From Balneolales bacterium (GTDB taxonomy: Bacteria; Bacteroidota; Rhodothermia; Balneolales; Natronogracilivirgulaceae), in contig SKYW01000247.1 of assembly GCA_007127695.1 (NCBI GenBank), positions 1 to 6,472 on the forward strand: a stretch of 6,472 nt of DNA, written 5' to 3'. Positions 1-5,523 of the stretch are shown piece after piece; positions within the stretch are counted from its first letter, which is position 1; each line of letters starts with the position of its first letter. The position numbers and the translations under genes are program-made. The notes below the pieces were generated by a model, which made no database searches, had not been told where the DNA came from, and was given only the letters and a program-made list of their open reading frames with translations.

Positions 1-1160
1 CGCTGGCCATGGCCAAAGGGCTGGCCAACCGGCACCTCAGCCTGCTGCTCTACAACCGGGAGGCGGAGAGGGCGGTGCGCCTGCTCAACGACCACTTCTG
101 CATCCACCCCCACAGGGTGCGGCTGTTTGTGGCCGGTCTTGGTGCTGTCGGCGGCAAGCTCCTGGAGCTGCTGCACGATTTGAATGATCCCATAGTGGAT
201 CTGAGCATCATCGGGGCCTGTGATACGGATAAAATGGCGTGGCATCCTTCCGGAATCCCGACGCGCGAAATTACAGGGCGGGTGAGCCAGGGACAAACAA
301 CCGACTGGCCCTTCATCATCAGCCACCTGTCCAAGGAGTACCCTTACCGCACAATTTTTGTGGATGCCACCGGCGATCCCGACGTGGCACGGAAATATCC
401 GCAGCTGCTGAAGGCGGGAATACATGTGGTCACTCCCAGCAAGCGCGCCAACAGCTTCGAGCAGGAGTTCTTTGATTCCCTCATGGATTACACGGTCAAC
501 AAAAACACGCATTATCTCTACGAAGCAACAGTGGGAGCCGGCTTGCCCGTGATCCAGACGATCAGGGACCTGCGGAGAAGCGGCGATGTGATCCAATCCA
601 TCTCCGGCGTGGTCTCCGGGACCATGACCTATCTCTTTGCCAAACTGGAGGAAGGGGTTCCGTTCGACCGCATCATCCTCAGGGCAAAAGAGCTGGGGAT
701 CACCGAGCCCGATCCGCGCGACGACCTTTCCGGTGAAGATGTCGCCCGCAAGTTCATGATACTGGCACGTACGTCCGGCTTCCGGATTGAGCGGGAGGAT
801 ATTTCCGTGCAGGATCTGATACCGGAATCGTTCAGGCACGTTTCACGGGAGGATTTTTTCGAAAAACTCCCGGAACGCAACGATTACTGGAAGAAAAAAG
901 TGGCAGAAGCCAGGAAGAGAAACGAGGTATTGCGATATACCGGACATCTCGAAAATGGAAAAATAACGGTTGGCATGCAGTCCGTGCCCGTTAAATCGGC
1001 TTTGGGAACACTCTCCGGGACAGACAACCTGCTTTCGTTCCGCACCGAACGCTATGCCCGGAGCCCGCTGATCATCCAGGGTCCCGGCGCAGGAAAAGAA
1101 GTCACGGCTTCCGGTGTGCTGGCCGATATCCAGAAAATCAGCCGCCGGCTGCTGATCTGA
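1..1160 (+). CDS. thrA: Homoserine dehydrogenase region of a probable bifunctional aspartokinase/homoserine dehydrogenase (ThrA-type), 5' partial
   Basis: Homoserine dehydrogenase reduces aspartate semialdehyde to homoserine with NAD(P)H in the cytoplasm, on the path to threonine and methionine. The reading frame is open to the left edge (codons from position 3); numbering here uses the ATG at 9 as residue 1. Seen: nucleotide-binding GLGAVG at 43-48, HVVTPSKRAN at 139-148, YEATVGAGLP at 171-180, SGTMTYLF at 203-210, and TEPDPRDDL at 232-240 followed by DVARK at 244-248. D244 and K248 correspond to the family's catalytic Asp and Lys. The C-terminus is complete. Monofunctional enzymes start a few residues before the Rossmann glycines, but here about 40 residues precede them and resemble the end of an ACT domain joined to HSD in E. 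coli ThrA (alignment from memory, ungapped). I therefore infer that the ATG at 9 is internal and that an aspartokinase domain lies upstream, outside the window. A monofunctional HSD starting at 9 is the less likely alternative. Confidence 0.9.
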   Translation, partial: LAMAKGLANRHLSLLLYNREAERAVRLLNDHFCIHPHRVRLFVAGLGAVGGKLLELLHDLNDPIVDLSIIGACDTDKMAWHPSGIPTREITGRVSQGQTTDWPFIISHLSKEYPYRTIFVDATGDPDVARKYPQLLKAGIHVVTPSKRANSFEQEFFDSLMDYTVNKNTHYLYEATVGAGLPVIQTIRDLRRSGDVIQSISGVVSGTMTYLFAKLEEGVPFDRIILRAKELGITEPDPRDDLSGEDVARKFMILARTSGFRIEREDISVQDLIPESFRHVSREDFFEKLPERNDYWKKKVAEARKRNEVLRYTGHLENGKITVGMQSVPVKSALGTLSGTDNLLSFRTERYARSPLIIQGPGAGKEVTASGVLADIQKISRRLLI

Positions 1161-1179
1161 TCGTAATTTGCCGCCTGAT

Positions 1180-1229
1180 ACCGGACTTCAGTCTGCAGTC
1201 TTTCGGTCGTCAGTCTACGGTCTTTTTTT
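1180..1229 (+). terminator. Candidate intrinsic terminator after the homoserine dehydrogenase gene
   Basis: ACCGGACT at 1180-1187 can pair with AGTC (1212-1215) plus CGGT (1218-1221), leaving a two-base TA bulge and a loop of about 24 nt. The stem is followed by C and seven T residues (1223-1229). It begins 20 nt after the stop codon, as expected for a terminator isolating the dcw promoter from upstream transcription. The loop is long, and CAGTCT occurs three times (1189, 1196, 1211), so competing pairings exist, for example 1180-1184 with 1203-1207. The fold is read by eye and not energy-scored. Confidence 0.5.
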
Positions 1230-1231
1230 AA

Positions 1232-1261
1232 TTGTGGGAAATTGTCCCACTATCTTATAAC
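1232..1261 (+). promoter_or_regulatory. Distal inverted GTGGGA pair with a possible weak promoter
   Basis: GTGGGA (1234-1239), five bases, then TCCCAC (1245-1250) form a perfect inverted repeat. The half-site is the one used three times in the MraZ-type array at 1411-1436, and the five-base spacing between TGGGA cores is the same. The first 12 bases match 11 of 12 bases of the array at 1421-1432. A TATAAC hexamer at 1256-1261 lies 18 bp after TTGTGG (1232-1237), which would make a promoter with a poor -35 whose spacer is covered by the repeat. Binding by MraZ is an inference; a simple RNA stem-loop is the alternative. Confidence 0.4.
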
Positions 1262-1309
1262 ATATTTTGCACATATATCAAGAGACGTGCATCAGTCACT
1301 TCTTTATAG

Positions 1310-1343
1310 TTTCATGGGCAATTCTGTCCGTTCGTCCATGAAA
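1310..1343. repeat. Perfect 8-bp inverted repeat in the mraZ upstream region
   Basis: TTTCATGG (1310-1317) and CCATGAAA (1336-1343) are perfect inverted copies separated by 18 bp. No T-tract follows on the + strand; an A-rich stretch (1341-1357) follows instead, so it is not a + strand terminator. It could be an operator for an unidentified dimeric regulator, with arm centres 26 bp apart, or a chance palindrome in AT-rich DNA. Its role is unknown. Confidence 0.4.
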
Positions 1344-1380
1344 ACATTAAAAAAAATCCGGTTAAAAATCCCTTTTTTGC

Positions 1381-1410
1381 TTGACATGTAGTTACAAAAT
1401 AACCTACTTT
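1381..1410 (+). promoter_or_regulatory. Predicted main promoter of the dcw operon (mraZ promoter)
   Basis: A consensus TTGACA -35 box at 1381-1386 is followed after 18 bp by TACTTT (1405-1410), a moderate -10 match. TACTTTG is also one base short of the TAnnTTTG element described for Bacteroidota promoters. A/T tracts at 1344-1379 lie directly upstream and could act as an UP-like element. The predicted transcription start is near 1417, inside the GTGGGA array, so a protein bound there would block initiation. The -10 is the weakest part of the call. Confidence 0.6.
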
Positions 1411-1436
1411 GTGGGACAAGGTGGGAAGTTGTGGGA
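1411..1436 (+). promoter_or_regulatory. MraZ-type operator: three GTGGGA boxes with 10-bp period
   Basis: GTGGGA occurs at 1411-1416, 1421-1426 and 1431-1436, so TGGGA cores are separated by exactly five bases and lie on one face of the helix. This is the arrangement known for the E. coli MraZ site (TGGGN repeats with 5-nt spacers). A degenerate fourth unit, GTGCAA at 1441-1446, keeps the same phase. The array starts directly after the predicted -10 and lies upstream of mraZ itself, which fits autorepression of the operon. The repeats are seen directly; the binding protein is inferred from family knowledge and from mraZ being the next gene. Confidence 0.85.
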
Positions 1437-1451
1437 AAAAGTGCAACTTTC
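1424..1451 (+). promoter_or_regulatory. Potential 5'-UTR hairpin overlapping the operator
   Basis: AAGTTG (1426-1431) and CAACTT (1444-1449) are perfect inverted repeats with a 12-nt loop. The stem can extend outward through a G-T wobble (1425/1450) and a G-C pair (1424/1451). If transcription starts near 1417, this hairpin lies at the very 5' end of the transcript and could affect stability or early elongation. It shares bases with the second and third GTGGGA boxes. No regulatory function is demonstrated; the fold was found by eye. Confidence 0.35.
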
Positions 1452-1497
1452 TGCCGTATGCAATCAAAAAAACGGTCTCATCAGAACGGGCAGAACC

Positions 1498-1956
1498 TTG
1501 GCAAGCTTCAAAGGCGAATATGATCATTCCATAGATAGCAAAGGTCGCGTGAGCTTCCCGGCACGATTGCGCAAATATCTGCCGCCGCAGAGCCAGGACA
1601 GCTTCACGATTCTCAAGGGACTGAACCGTTGTCTCCTCCTGTATCCGGCCGAGTATTGGCTTGGGGTGGAGGGTCGTCTTTCCGGCATCAACGAGTTCCA
1701 GCAGGAGAACCGGACCGTGCTCCGCAACTTCCTCCGCTCCGCCGAGGATCTGACACTCGACAAACACAACCGGCTTGCCATACCTCCGAAATTGATGGAA
1801 TGGGCCAGTATTACCAACAAAGTGATATTCATCGGGATGGGTGAGAGTATTGAACTGTGGTCGCCGGAGATGCTCGAAAAAGCCGACCAGGAACTCAGCC
1901 CCGACGCCTATCGTGAAATGTTCGAAAATGTAATGGGAGATGGTTCTACACAATGA
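1498..1956 (+). CDS. mraZ: MraZ transcriptional regulator, dcw operon repressor
   Basis: MraZ is an AbrB-fold DNA-binding protein, usually a ring-forming oligomer, that represses its own dcw promoter. From the TTG at 1498 the protein has 152 residues, the normal family length. Both signature DxxxR motifs are present: DSKGR at 13-17 within an FKGEYDHSID context, and DKHNR at 88-92 followed by LAIPPKL, giving two SpoVT/AbrB-like halves. The frame stays open upstream to 1381, but a start there would lie in the -35 box and translate the operator, so I reject it. In-frame alternatives are GTG 1441 and TTG 1498; TTG best fits the conserved N-terminus, although no clear Shine-Dalgarno sequence precedes it. 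An out-of-frame ATG at 1458 followed by an A7 run leaves open a frameshift or indel. The stop overlaps the rsmH start (ATGA). Identity is secure; the start is less so. Confidence 0.92.
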   Translation: MASFKGEYDHSIDSKGRVSFPARLRKYLPPQSQDSFTILKGLNRCLLLYPAEYWLGVEGRLSGINEFQQENRTVLRNFLRSAEDLTLDKHNRLAIPPKLMEWASITNKVIFIGMGESIELWSPEMLEKADQELSPDAYREMFENVMGDGSTQ

Positions 1957-2879
1957 CCCATGTCACGTATCACAAACCCGTATTGCTGAATGAAGCGATA
2001 CGATACCTGGTTACCGATCCGCATGGTATCTATGTAGACGGCACTTTGGGTGGCGGTGGTCACAGTGCGCACATCCTTGAAGAACTTTCCGGTAAAGGAC
2101 GGCTTTTTGCCATCGACCAGGACGATGATGCCCTGCGCGTGGCGGCAGAACGGTTCGCGGATGAAGACAGGGTTTCACTGATACGTGGCAACTTCGGCTA
2201 TATGGACGTGCTCCTGCCGAAAGATGCAGAGGAAAACCTGTCCGGTATCCTTCTGGATCTGGGCGTCTCCTCGCACCAGATCGATGAGCCGGGACGCGGG
2301 TTCAGTTTTCAGAAAGACGGTCCGCTGGACATGCGCATGGGCGCGTTGCAGGACCTGACCGCGGCGACCATCGTCAACGAGTACGAATACGAAGACCTGC
2401 GGAATCTCTTTTTCGAATTCGGCGAGGAGCGGCAAAGTGCCCGCATTGCCCGTGCCATCATCCGCGACCGTCCGCTCGAAACCACCGGCCAGCTCCGCGA
2501 CACGGTGGCTTCCGTCATCCCGGAACGGTTCCTCAATAAATCCCTCGCGCGCATTTTCCAGGCCCTCCGCATTGCGGTCAACAGCGAGTTGAACATGCTG
2601 AAGAGGGCGCTCGAGAAAGGCACGGCCCTGCTGCGGGAGGAAGGCCGCTTTGTGGTTATTACCTATCATTCACTGGAAGACCGGCTCTGTAAAAATTATT
2701 TCCGCTACGGCAATTTTGAAGGCAAACCTGTTAAAGATTTTTATGGCAACGACATTACCCCGTTGCGCACGCTGACCAAAAAAGTGGTCAGCCCCTCGGT
2801 AAACGAGGTCGCCGAAAATCCGCGTGCACGCAGCGCCAAGCTGCGTGCCGCGGTTCGGCATAAGAGAGGTTCATCATGA
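1953..2879 (+). CDS. rsmH: 16S rRNA (cytosine(1402)-N4)-methyltransferase RsmH (MraW)
   Basis: RsmH uses S-adenosylmethionine to methylate N4 of C1402 in the ribosomal P site of 16S rRNA. The 308-residue product has the usual family length and is complete. Seen: the N-terminal HKPVLLNEA (7-15), the SAM-binding loop DGTLGGGGHS (29-38), acidic FAIDQDDDA (52-60), DLGVSSHQID (102-111), RGFSF (115-119), PLDMRM (124-129), GEER (157-160), ALRIAVNSEL (204-213), ITYHSLEDR (236-244) and the C-terminal NPRARSAKLRA (289-299). These are the diagnostic RsmH blocks in order, with the helical insert between the two parts of the methyltransferase fold. Its ATG overlaps the mraZ stop (ATGA), and a GGGAG sequence lies about 15 nt upstream, consistent with coupled translation. 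Its stop in turn overlaps the ftsL start. Confidence 0.97.
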   Translation: MTHVTYHKPVLLNEAIRYLVTDPHGIYVDGTLGGGGHSAHILEELSGKGRLFAIDQDDDALRVAAERFADEDRVSLIRGNFGYMDVLLPKDAEENLSGILLDLGVSSHQIDEPGRGFSFQKDGPLDMRMGALQDLTAATIVNEYEYEDLRNLFFEFGEERQSARIARAIIRDRPLETTGQLRDTVASVIPERFLNKSLARIFQALRIAVNSELNMLKRALEKGTALLREEGRFVVITYHSLEDRLCKNYFRYGNFEGKPVKDFYGNDITPLRTLTKKVVSPSVNEVAENPRARSAKLRAAVRHKRGSS

Positions 2880-3370
2880 TCATACAGACACAGCTTACAA
2901 AAAACGCAAAGACAACCTACCGTTCCGGCACTGCCGCCAGGGAGTCCCGGACTCCGGCATCCGTCCCAAAGCCATCGCGCTATCACGGACGGGGAGTCCA
3001 GAACGGCAATGGTGACGCTAATGGTAATGGCAAGGGCAGCCATAACGGCACCGGAAACGGTTCCAATGGACGCAAGACCCGCAGAAAGACGGGCCGTTCC
3101 ACCCTCTGGTCGCCATGGAAGCTGATGCTGTTGTCCATTCTGCTCGGAATGGCCGGCTCGATATACCTGACCCATGTATTTGAAACACAGAACGACCTCC
3201 GCGAGGTGCAGCAGCTTCGCAGGGAGTACGAGCGTGCCTACCGTGTCCATACCGAGGTGCGGCGCAACTACGACCGCATGACCGGTCCGGCCGAAGTCTA
3301 CAACCGCGCTGCTTCCCTCGGCATGATCTCCGGCGGGGCTGCCGATCCCGTGATTGTAATCTATCGCTGA
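2876..3370 (+). CDS. ftsL: FtsL-like cell division protein with a long Gly/Asn-rich cytoplasmic tail
   Basis: The call rests on position between rsmH and ftsI and on topology, because FtsL sequences are poorly conserved. The 164-residue protein has a basic, low-complexity N-terminal region (1-80), one membrane segment near 83-101 (start LMLLSILLGMAGSIYLTHVF), a charged heptad-like helix with many Glu/Arg/Gln (about 102-134), and a short C-terminal segment PAEVYNRAASLGM (138-150) ending in DPVIVIYR. This single-pass type II layout with a periplasmic coiled coil is that of FtsL, which pairs with FtsB and supports FtsW-FtsI in septal wall synthesis. The tail is longer than the few dozen residues typical of many FtsL proteins and carries an Asn/Gly-rich tract at 43-65. 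The ATG overlaps the rsmH stop and is preceded by a good Shine-Dalgarno-like GAGAGG. Another small divisome membrane protein is possible but less likely. Confidence 0.8.
   Translation: MIIQTQLTKNAKTTYRSGTAARESRTPASVPKPSRYHGRGVQNGNGDANGNGKGSHNGTGNGSNGRKTRRKTGRSTLWSPWKLMLLSILLGMAGSIYLTHVFETQNDLREVQQLRREYERAYRVHTEVRRNYDRMTGPAEVYNRAASLGMISGGAADPVIVIYR
3002..3070 (+). repeat. Asn/Gly-rich low-complexity tract within ftsL
   Basis: Codons for residues 43-65 of the FtsL-like protein encode a run of Asn-Gly and Gly-rich pairs (NGNGDANGNGKG then SHNGTGNGSNG). The DNA is built from degenerate AAYGGN-type hexamers with varied third positions, so it is an old or selected low-complexity tract and not a fresh perfect microsatellite. 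In the protein it lies on the cytoplasmic side, between an Arg/Ser/Pro-rich segment and a Lys/Arg patch before the membrane segment, and is presumably a flexible linker. Confidence 0.75.
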
Positions 3371-3372
3371 CC

Positions 3373-5523
3373 ATGACAGACAGCAAAGAGTTCATATTGA
3401 ACCGTATGTTTGTGGTATTCGGGCTGATGCTCCTTATACCGCTGGTCATCGGTCTGCAGATCATCCGGATACAGATCCTGGAGGGTTCACAACTGCGCAC
3501 GCTCTGGAGTGCACAAGCCATGGATGTGATCCCCATCCCGGCACAGCGTGGACTGATTCTGGACAGCAGCGGTCGTGAGCTGGTCGGCAACACGGTCACC
3601 TATACGGTGGCTGTTGATCCGCACTTCCCCGGTTTCAGTTCCGAGGATTTGCGTACATTTGCGCGCTCGCTCGCCTCCGTGGCCAGCGGCACCCCTGCCA
3701 GCTATCAGCAGCGCATCCGTTCTGCTCATCCGCGCTCCCGCTATATCGTGCTGGAGCGGAACCTCAGCGCCGAGGCGGTCGAGCAGCTGCGCGAACTTGG
3801 AATGCGGGCGGTCATCCTTGAAGAGCAGTACCGCCGCCGTTACAACTACGAAACCCTGGCTTCGCACGTGGTCGGATATGTGAACCACGAACTGACCGGC
3901 ATGTCCGGACTCGAATCATCATACAACAGCTATCTGGGCGGGCTGGATGGACAGCGGCAGGTGCGGCGGGACCGCAGCGGCCGTATTCGGGCCTATGTCG
4001 GTGCACCGCGCCGCCTTCCGCAACAGGGCCACACCCTCGTGACCACCATCGATGCGCACATCCAGGCCATTGCCGAGGAAGAACTCAGAAAAGGAGTGAA
4101 TCGCGCCCTGGCCCGCAGGGGTTCCATCATTGTCATGGATCCCCGGACAGGTGCCATCAAGGCCATGGCATCCTACCCGGATTTCGACCCCAATTACCCC
4201 GCATCCTCCCCTCCCGAGAACCGGCGCAACACCATCATATCGGATATGATCGAACCCGGCTCCACGTTCAAGCTGGTCACCGCCGTGGCCGCGGTGGAGA
4301 ACGGACTCGTGGATTTTGACGAGCAGTTTGACACCGGTGACGGACGACGGCTCATCAGCGGCCAGATGATGCGGGATCATGATCCGCTGGGGACGGTCAG
4401 CTTTCACGAAGCCATCCAGAAATCATCCAATATCGCTACTTCCGAGGTGGCCGGACGGCTCTCCTCCGACATGCTCTACCAGTACGCACGGAATCTCGGT
4501 TTCGGTTCGCAAACCTATATCGATCTGCCGGGCGAGGAGGCCGGCCGCCTTCGCAAGCCATACGAGTGGTCGGCGGTCTCCAAGCCCTGGATCTCCATCG
4601 GCTACGAAGTTCAGGTCAACCTGATGCAGCTGGCCCAGGCATATGCCGCATTTGCCAACGACGGTTTGATCATGCGGCCTTATGTCGTGGATCGTGTCCT
4701 GGATGAGCGGGGAAGGGTGGTGCACCAGAACCGGCCCGAAACCATCCGCCGCGCAATCCGTCCAGAGACCATCGAAAAGCTTCGTCCGGTGTTTGAAAGC
4801 GTGGTCTCCGACTCCGGCACGGCCGCCTATGCCCGGATCGACGGATTCAGCATAGCCGGAAAAACAGGCACCGCCCAGAAATTCATCGATGGCCGTTATC
4901 GCGCCCGGTACATCGCCTCCTTTGCGGGGTTCTTTCCATCGGAAAACCCCAGCTACGTCACCCTGGTCATGATCGACGAACCCCGGCTCAGCTACTACGG
5001 CGGATTCATTGCCGGCCCCGTCTTCCGCAACGTCGCGCTTCGCCTGGTCGGGCTGGATGATGAGCTGCATCTCAGATTGCCGCAGGATGAGCCCCGGCTC
5101 CCGCTGGCTGTCGTTCCCGATATCCGGGGCATGCATCGCGATGAGGCACGGGCCGTGCTCAGCGACTACAACATCCGCCACCGTTTCACCGGCAACGGCG
5201 AATATGTGGTTGCCCTTGCGCCGGAGCCGGGCGAGCAGATCCAGCGTTCCGATCCCCTTCGTGTCACACTTTCGCACAGCATCAGCAGCGACACTACCCG
5301 CATCAGCGATCGCCATGCCAGTATCCCCGATGTGCGGGGCATGAGCATGAGAAAAGCTTCCGTCTGGCTGCGTCAGTCCGGTTTTGACGTTGAAATGGTT
5401 GGATCGGGTACCGTCTATGCGCAGTTCCCGCTGGCCGGACAGCAGTACCGGACCGGACAGACCGTCACCATTCGCGGGCGGGCCCGTGACCTGCCCACCA
5501 TATTGTCACACCGGGGGCGCTGA
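3373..5523 (+). CDS. ftsI: Septal peptidoglycan transpeptidase FtsI (class B penicillin-binding protein) with two C-terminal PASTA domains
   Basis: FtsI cross-links septal peptidoglycan in the periplasm as partner of the FtsW glycosyltransferase. The 716-residue protein has a short cytoplasmic tail, one membrane anchor (about 13-31), a PBP dimerisation/pedestal domain (about 55-215, with RGLILDSSGREL at 59-70), and a transpeptidase domain (about 248-560). All three catalytic motifs are present: STFK at 297-300 (nucleophile S297), SSN at 351-353, and KTGT at 497-500. Two PASTA domains follow: VPDIRGM at 581-587 through about 635, and IPDVRGM at 651-657 through about 702, joined by a Ser/Thr/Asp-rich linker (634-650). 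Classical proteobacterial FtsI ends without PASTA; the arrangement resembles Gram-positive SpoVD/PBP2x. The start lies 2 nt after the ftsL stop with no clear Shine-Dalgarno sequence, suggesting coupling, and the stop overlaps murE. Placement between ftsL and murE supports the septal role over elongation PBP2. Confidence 0.95.
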   Translation: MTDSKEFILNRMFVVFGLMLLIPLVIGLQIIRIQILEGSQLRTLWSAQAMDVIPIPAQRGLILDSSGRELVGNTVTYTVAVDPHFPGFSSEDLRTFARSLASVASGTPASYQQRIRSAHPRSRYIVLERNLSAEAVEQLRELGMRAVILEEQYRRRYNYETLASHVVGYVNHELTGMSGLESSYNSYLGGLDGQRQVRRDRSGRIRAYVGAPRRLPQQGHTLVTTIDAHIQAIAEEELRKGVNRALARRGSIIVMDPRTGAIKAMASYPDFDPNYPASSPPENRRNTIISDMIEPGSTFKLVTAVAAVENGLVDFDEQFDTGDGRRLISGQMMRDHDPLGTVSFHEAIQKSSNIATSEVAGRLSSDMLYQYARNLGFGSQTYIDLPGEEAGRLRKPYEWSAVSKPWISIGYEVQVNLMQLAQAYAAFANDGLIMRPYVVDRVLDERGRVVHQNRPETIRRAIRPETIEKLRPVFESVVSDSGTAAYARIDGFSIAGKTGTAQKFIDGRYRARYIASFAGFFPSENPSYVTLVMIDEPRLSYYGGFIAGPVFRNVALRLVGLDDELHLRLPQDEPRLPLAVVPDIRGMHRDEARAVLSDYNIRHRFTGNGEYVVALAPEPGEQIQRSDPLRVTLSHSISSDTTRISDRHASIPDVRGMSMRKASVWLRQSGFDVEMVGSGTVYAQFPLAGQQYRTGQTVTIRGRARDLPTILSHRGR

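Noticed and set aside
381..752. DVARK occurring twice in the homoserine dehydrogenase (residues 125-129 and 244-248), suggesting an internal duplication
   Set aside because: Flanking residues are unrelated. The second is the conserved catalytic segment, while the first lies in the Rossmann domain and is probably chance.
1338..1391. 17-codon frame from ATG 1338 (MKTLKKIRLKIPFLLDM) as a leader peptide
   Set aside because: It has no ribosome binding site, starts within the palindrome arm, and ends inside the predicted promoter, upstream of the likely transcription start.
1381..1497. Extension of mraZ to a TTG at 1381 (191 residues)
   Set aside because: That TTG is the first three bases of the TTGACA -35 box, and the added 39 residues would translate the promoter and the GTGGGA operator. 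The conserved MraZ N-terminus begins right after 1498.
1312..1953. 213-codon open frame on the - strand opposite mraZ
   Set aside because: It mirrors mraZ almost exactly, has no recognisable domain, and the + strand frame carries both MraZ DxxxR motifs.
4423..5316. 297-codon open frame on the - strand opposite ftsI
   Set aside because: It is an antisense shadow of the transpeptidase and PASTA coding region. The + strand has intact STFK, SSN and KTGT motifs.
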